From Neisseria brasiliensis (lineage in GTDB: Bacteria; Pseudomonadota; Gammaproteobacteria; Burkholderiales; Neisseriaceae), in NCBI RefSeq assembly GCF_009671065.1, contig NZ_CP046027.1, positions 1,674,001 through 1,738,000 on the forward strand: 64,000 bases of DNA, in the 5' to 3' direction. Position 1 is the stretch's first letter, and the number at the start of each line of letters is the position of its first letter. Under the pieces are notes generated by a model. The model was not told the origin of the DNA and did not search any database. It saw only the letters and a list, made by a program, of their open reading frames with translations. Positions 60,407 through 64,000 of this stretch are shown piece after piece. The position numbers were made by a program, and so were the translations under genes.

Positions 60407-61282
60407 TTAAGCTGCGGTAATTTTACCGCGGCGGGTGAGCAAAGTAATCAAATCGCAAATGCGGGTTTTCATGTCGCGGCGGTCAACGATTTGGTCAATT
60501 GCGCCTTTTTCCAACAAGAATTCAGCACGTTGGAATCCTTCCGGCAAGGTTTCGCGTACCGTTTGTTCAATCACGCGCGGGCCGGCGAAGCCGATTAAGG
60601 CATTCGGTTCGGCCAAAACCACATCGCCCAAAAAGGCAAAGCTGGCCGATACGCCGCCCATGGTCGGGTCGGTCAACACGGAAATAAACGGCAGGCTTTT
60701 TTCGCTCAATAAATGCAGGGCGGCGCTGGTTTTGGTCATTTGCATCAACGAGTTGACACCTTCCTGCATACGCGCGCCACCTGAAGCGGCCACGCAGATA
60801 AACGGGCAATTGTCGGCCACAGCGCGGCGCACACCTTGCACAAAGCGTTCACCCACAACCGAACCCATCGAGCCGCCGATAAAGCGGAACTCAAACGCGG
60901 CAATCACCACCGGTAAGCCGTTCATGGTGCCTTTCATGACCACCATGGCATCGTCTTCACCGGTTTGTTTTTTGGCGGCGCTCAGGCGGTCAGGGTATTT
61001 TTTGCTGTCTTTAAACTTCAGCGCATCGGTCGGTTTTACTTGTGCGCCGATTTCTTCACGGCCGTTTTCATCCAGCAGCAGGTTTAAGCGTTCACGGGCG
61101 GACAAAGGATTGTGGTAGTTGCACTTGGTGCAGACCATATCGTTTTGTTTTAGCTCGGAAGAATAAATGGTCGCGGCGCAAGAAGGGCATTTGTGCCACA
61201 AGCCTTCCGGCACGGTAGATGATGCGTTTTCAGCACCATCGCGTTTAATTTTGGGTGGCAGGATTTTATCTAACCAACTCAT
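60407..61282 (-). CDS. accD: Acetyl-CoA carboxylase, carboxyltransferase beta subunit
   Basis: A 291-residue subunit of the enzyme that makes malonyl-CoA for fatty acid synthesis. N-terminal zinc finger C32-P-S-C35 ... C51-T-K-C54. Crotonase-like core: FEFRFIGGSMGSVVGERFVQGV, FICVAASGGARMQEGVNSLMQMTKTSAAL, VLTDPTMGGVSASFAFLGDVVLAEPNALIGFAGPRVIEQTV. Located after trpA on the same strand (57 bases apart, with a lone DUS between), a pairing common in betaproteobacteria. Confidence 0.96.
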   Translation of the reverse strand: MSWLDKILPPKIKRDGAENASSTVPEGLWHKCPSCAATIYSSELKQNDMVCTKCNYHNPLSARERLNLLLDENGREEIGAQVKPTDALKFKDSKKYPDRLSAAKKQTGEDDAMVVMKGTMNGLPVVIAAFEFRFIGGSMGSVVGERFVQGVRRAVADNCPFICVAASGGARMQEGVNSLMQMTKTSAALHLLSEKSLPFISVLTDPTMGGVSASFAFLGDVVLAEPNALIGFAGPRVIEQTVRETLPEGFQRAEFLLEKGAIDQIVDRRDMKTRICDLITLLTRRGKITAA

Positions 61283-61338
61283 GGATGACTCCTAAAGGAT
61301 GTTTCAGACGGCCTTTAATCTTCAGGCGGATGTCTGGC

Positions 61339-62124
61339 TTAACGGATGGCGTCTTTTAATTCTTTCGCCAACAGGCCGACCGATTCTGCTTCGCGGCCTG
61401 CATTGTCTTCGATTTCTTTCACGATGCGGCTGCCGACAATCACAGCATCGGCCACAGCACTGATTTTGCGGGCGCTTTCGGCATTTTTGATGCCAAAACC
61501 GACGCCAATCGGAATGTCGATATATTTACGCAAAAGCTCTATTTTACGAGAAACTTCATCAGTATCCAAGCTGGCCGCACCAGTCACGCCTTTTAAGGAA
61601 ACGTAATACACGAAGCCGCCGGCCAATTTGGCAATGGTTTGAATGCGTGCTTCGGTGGTGGTTGGGGCAATCAGGAAAATACAGTCGATGTCGCGTGATT
61701 CCAGTGCCTTTTGCAACGGTTCGATGGTTTCGACCGGAGAATCCACGGTCAACACGCCGTCCACACCGGCTTCGGCCGCAGCTTGGGCAAAGGTTTCATA
61801 GCCCATTTTGTGAATCGGGTTGAGATAGCCCATCAAAACCACCGGCGTGCGGCTGTTTTGTTCACGGAAACGGCGCACCACGCTCAACACATCTTTCAGC
61901 GAAACATGGTTTTTCAAAGCACGTTCGGCAGCGCGTTGAATGGTTGGGCCGTCGGCCATCGGGTCGGAAAAAGGCACGCCCAATTCTAAAATACCGGCAC
62001 CGTTTTCCACCAAGCTGTGCATCAGTGCAAGCGTGGTGTCTGTATCAGGGTCGCCGACGGTGATATAGGGAATCAGGGCTTTGGCACCGTTTAAATCGGC
62101 AAAGGTTTGCTGGATTCTGCTCAT
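61339..62124 (-). CDS. trpA: Tryptophan synthase alpha subunit
   Basis: A 261-residue TIM barrel that splits indole-3-glycerol phosphate to indole for TrpB. Catalytic Glu47 (ILELGVPFSDPMADGP) and Asp58 match Salmonella Glu49 and Asp60. TTEARIQTIAKLAGGFVYYVSLKGVTGA and PIGVGFGIKNAESAR bind phosphate. trpB is not adjacent. Probably co-transcribed with accD. The ATG is preceded by AACACGAGAACAAG, a weak ribosome site. Confidence 0.96.
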   Translation of the reverse strand: MSRIQQTFADLNGAKALIPYITVGDPDTDTTLALMHSLVENGAGILELGVPFSDPMADGPTIQRAAERALKNHVSLKDVLSVVRRFREQNSRTPVVLMGYLNPIHKMGYETFAQAAAEAGVDGVLTVDSPVETIEPLQKALESRDIDCIFLIAPTTTEARIQTIAKLAGGFVYYVSLKGVTGAASLDTDEVSRKIELLRKYIDIPIGVGFGIKNAESARKISAVADAVIVGSRIVKEIEDNAGREAESVGLLAKELKDAIR

Positions 62125-62220
62125 CTTGTTCTCGTGTTCAAGCTCAGACGCTAAACGCAGCGCCTGCCTAAATGCAAATCAATAATCGTCTAAGTATAAC
62201 ATTGCCGCCTTGTAAATAGA

Positions 62221-62260
62221 CAGGCCGTCTGAAAAAATTATTCATTTTCAGACGGCCTGT
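62221..62260. terminator. DUS terminator after fxsA
   Basis: ACAGGCCGTCTGAAAA / TTTTCAGACGGCCTGT on the minus-strand 3' side of fxsA. Confidence 0.8.
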
Positions 62261-62275
62261 TTGGAGTGGGGCAGA

Positions 62276-62773
62276 TTAATCGAGTTTGTGTTCGATGTAA
62301 TCTTTGGTTTTGCTGCGCGGATCAACGCGGGTGACGGTGGTGTATTCGGCATCGATGATGTCGTCGTCTTTCGGTTGCGTTGATTGCTGGGTAAACGGAT
62401 TGTGCGCGCGATTAGGATCGAAAGTGGCGGTATGCATGCTCATGTCGGCAATCGGTTTGCCTTTAATCGGCAGCAACAAAATCAGCGCGACCAGCATAGA
62501 CGCAAAGCCCGGGCTCATCAACAGCAAACCGGCCAATGCAAAACGAATCGGCCACAAAAGCTGATACATGGAAATATCTTTGCCGCTGCGCATGGTCGCA
62601 CCCACCAACAACACGCCCGACATACCGGTGCGGCGCAACATGAATACGCCGAGTGCAAAGCTGGCAATCATCAGCAAAAAGGTCAGGCCGCCACCGAGCC
62701 AATCGGCAACCCAAACAATTGACATGATTTCTAAAAAGATCAGTACCAAAAAGCCGATACCTAAAAATTGCAT
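62276..62773 (-). CDS. fxsA: FxsA family membrane protein
   Basis: A 165-residue inner-membrane protein. Start at MQFLGIGFLVLIFLEIMSIVWVADWLGGGLTFLLMI, after AAGGAACCAACC; the frame extends 23 codons upstream without support. Four hydrophobic segments with the conserved LLxPGFASMLVALILL block. The cytoplasmic tail is polar (HNPFTQQSTQPKDDDIIDAEYTTV). FxsA was named for suppressing F exclusion of phage T7 when overproduced; its normal function is unknown. Confidence 0.9.
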   Translation of the reverse strand: MQFLGIGFLVLIFLEIMSIVWVADWLGGGLTFLLMIASFALGVFMLRRTGMSGVLLVGATMRSGKDISMYQLLWPIRFALAGLLLMSPGFASMLVALILLLPIKGKPIADMSMHTATFDPNRAHNPFTQQSTQPKDDDIIDAEYTTVTRVDPRSKTKDYIEHKLD

Positions 62774-63116
62774 GGTTGGTTCCTTGTGGATTTTAGCGTT
62801 AGTTTGAGATATTAACATAAAGGTGTTTGCGCCGCCTTTCAAGGTGGCAAAATGTGAAAACGCGTAAGCTTATGTAGCAGTAAAAGTAAGTAAACGGAAT
62901 GTTAAAGACTGGGCTTTAGGCGAGGATTATAGAGCTTGGATTTTTTACGTTTTAAAAGATGACTGAAACGGCTGGTTTGGATGAAAAGGCCGTCTGAAAA
63001 GCATTTCAGACGGCCTTTCAATATTTTTGCCAAACATACCGACCGCAATCACACCGACATTATGCGCCAAGCTCGGTCATGGCGGATAAACGGCAGATTT
63101 GGTATCCTTATGCCCT
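62774..63116. other. 343-bp intergenic region fxsA / nlpD
   Basis: Holds a DUS inverted pair (62985-63018, AAAAGGCCGTCTGAAAAG / CATTTCAGACGGCCTTT) and both gene starts. No ORF that I can support; the frame open at 62981-63256 is a shadow. Confidence 0.5.
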
Positions 63117-63791
63117 ATGAACACACAGACACTTCTTACCATCTCAACTCGCTGCAAAACGATTTTGCTCATTGGTATGGTGGCGCTGCTCGCTGCCTGT
63201 GCTTCCAACCAAACCAAACCGGTGCCGGAAGGCTATTACCGCGTTCAATCCGGTGATACCTTATACCGCATCGCCAAGCGATACGGCCAAAATGTGCAAG
63301 CCTTGGCTGCTTGGAACAATTTGCCGAATTCTTCCAAAATTGAAGTTGGCCAAGTTTTACGAGTGCGCCGTGATGCCGCCGCCAATCCTTCCGCTTCACG
63401 TTCGGTGACACCGGTTAACCGCCTGCAACTGCAATGGCCGGTGGATAACGGCAGCAACAGCATTATTCAACGTTACAACGGCGTCACTAACAAAGGCATC
63501 GATATTTCAGGCTATCGCGGCCAAACCGTGAAAGCCGCTGCGGCCGGCCAAGTGATTTACGTTGGCGAAGGTGTGCGCGGCTACGGCAAATTGATTTTAA
63601 TCAGCCACAACACTTCAACCATCACCGCCTATGCGCACAACGACAATATTTTGGTACAAAAAGACCAAAACGTGCGCGCCGGTCAGCCTATCGGCAATAT
63701 GGGCAGCACCGACAGCGATCGCGTGAAGCTGCATTTTGAGGTGCGGATTAACGGTAAAGCAGTTGACCCGATGACACATTTGCCACGATAA
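63117..63791 (+). CDS. nlpD: NlpD-like LysM/LytM lipoprotein (amidase activator)
   Basis: A 224-residue envelope lipoprotein. Start at MNTQTLLTIS; lipobox LLAAC with Cys28. One LysM domain (about 40-84, YYRVQSGDTLYRIAKRYGQNVQALAAWNN) binds peptidoglycan. The M23/LytM domain (about 105-220) lacks zinc ligands: the HxGxD site reads N126-K-G-I-D and the HLH site reads K-L-H. This matches E. coli NlpD, a non-enzymatic activator of cell-separation amidase AmiC. The usual 3' neighbours (surE, pcm) are absent. Confidence 0.92.
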   Translation: MNTQTLLTISTRCKTILLIGMVALLAACASNQTKPVPEGYYRVQSGDTLYRIAKRYGQNVQALAAWNNLPNSSKIEVGQVLRVRRDAAANPSASRSVTPVNRLQLQWPVDNGSNSIIQRYNGVTNKGIDISGYRGQTVKAAAAGQVIYVGEGVRGYGKLILISHNTSTITAYAHNDNILVQKDQNVRAGQPIGNMGSTDSDRVKLHFEVRINGKAVDPMTHLPR

Positions 63792-63807
63792 GTTTTAAAT
63801 AAATCAT

Positions 63808-63850
63808 CAAAAGGCCGTCTGAAAACTAAGTTTTCAGACGGCCTTTTGAT
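63808..63850. terminator. DUS terminator between nlpD and dcd
   Basis: CAAAAGGCCGTCTGAAAACT / AGTTTTCAGACGGCCTTTTG, a 20-bp stem shared by convergent genes. Confidence 0.85.
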
Positions 63851-63871
63851 TGGTATTTATTTGAATACACA

Positions 63872-64000
63872 TCAAGTTTTCGGTAAAGTCACGCCGGTTT
63901 GACCCATGTATTTGCCGTTGCGGTCTTTGTAAGATGTTTCGCACACTTCGTCGCTCTCAAAGAACAACACTTGCGCCACGCCTTCGCCGGCATAGATTTT
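63872..64000 (-). CDS. dcd: dCTP deaminase, C-terminal end
   Basis: Only the last 42 residues are in the window; the gene runs off the right edge. The minus-strand translation [20 protein letters not shown] ... [13 protein letters not shown] matches the C-terminus of Dcd, which deaminates dCTP to dUTP for thymidylate synthesis. The GQTGVTLP end forms the nucleotide lid in the family. Convergent with nlpD. Confidence 0.88.

Overview
The window is a stretch of chromosome from a Neisseria species. The clearest sign is the 12-base DNA uptake sequence AGGCCGTCTGAA (the AG dialect of commensal and animal neisseriae). It occurs dozens of times, mostly as inverted pairs after genes, where the pairs act as transcription terminators. 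A few copies carry the AT form typical of meningococcus and gonococcus. Gene content agrees: RmpM-type OmpA protein, AniA nitrite reductase, quinol-dependent NorB, ZnuA with a His loop, IS30-family transposase and dRS3-type repeats. The species cannot be named from the sequence alone.

Layout. 1-2.2 kb: end of acnD and all of prpF (2-methylcitrate cycle). 2.4-6.2 kb: a YciO/Sua5-type protein, a YgeA-like amino acid racemase, palindromic repeats, a frameshifted gene with a cold-shock-like domain plus membrane segments, an M50 protease and a DUF1289 protein. 6.3-9.7 kb: hemN and fnr, divergent around an FNR box, then cysB. 10-16.5 kb: rmpM, thiL-pgpA, apaG, an alanine/Na+ symporter, cytX and a DUF2288 protein. 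16.6-19.5 kb: zinc uptake operon (a 33-residue membrane protein, znuC, znuB, znuA) behind a Zur-like operator. 19.6-28.6 kb: ETF-ubiquinone oxidoreductase, potF, rppH, an Asp/Arg-rich lipoprotein, parE, a cysteine hydrolase and a HerA-like ATPase. 28.7-29.8 kb: an IS30-family element. 30-34.8 kb: rimP-nusA-infB. 35-42.9 kb: an orphan RTX-type protein, PhoX, LdcA, HIT protein, rnhA, tehB and a glycosyltransferase. 43-53.4 kb: pmbA, darP, recJ, a small EamA-like protein, ppsR/ppsA (divergent), a MORN-type secreted protein and prmB. 53.5-59 kb: denitrification locus norB <- -> aniA, a lipoprotein cytochrome c and a NirV-like protein. 59-64 kb: rpsO, gpx, accD, trpA, fxsA, nlpD and the end of dcd.

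How it works together. Oxygen control links two distant blocks: fnr (7.9 kb) encodes the sensor, and FNR-type boxes lie between hemN and fnr and in front of aniA. AniA reduces nitrite to NO and NorB reduces NO to N2O; an inverted repeat just downstream of the norB -10 box is placed like an NO-responsive repressor site. The cytochrome and NirV-like protein downstream of aniA are the least understood parts of this locus. Most of the rest is core housekeeping.

No tRNA, rRNA, CRISPR array, prophage or plasmid functions were seen. The non-routine material is: a family of about 190-bp elements with matching ends that contain paired dRS3 motifs (three copies), a second family of short palindromes (3.1-4.2 kb), the A8-tract frameshift at 4.54 kb, the Zur-controlled micro-protein, the Asp/Arg-rich lipoprotein and the orphan RTX protein. 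I did not find strong evidence for a wholly new multi-gene system; the aniA-cytochrome-nirV block is the best candidate for new function.
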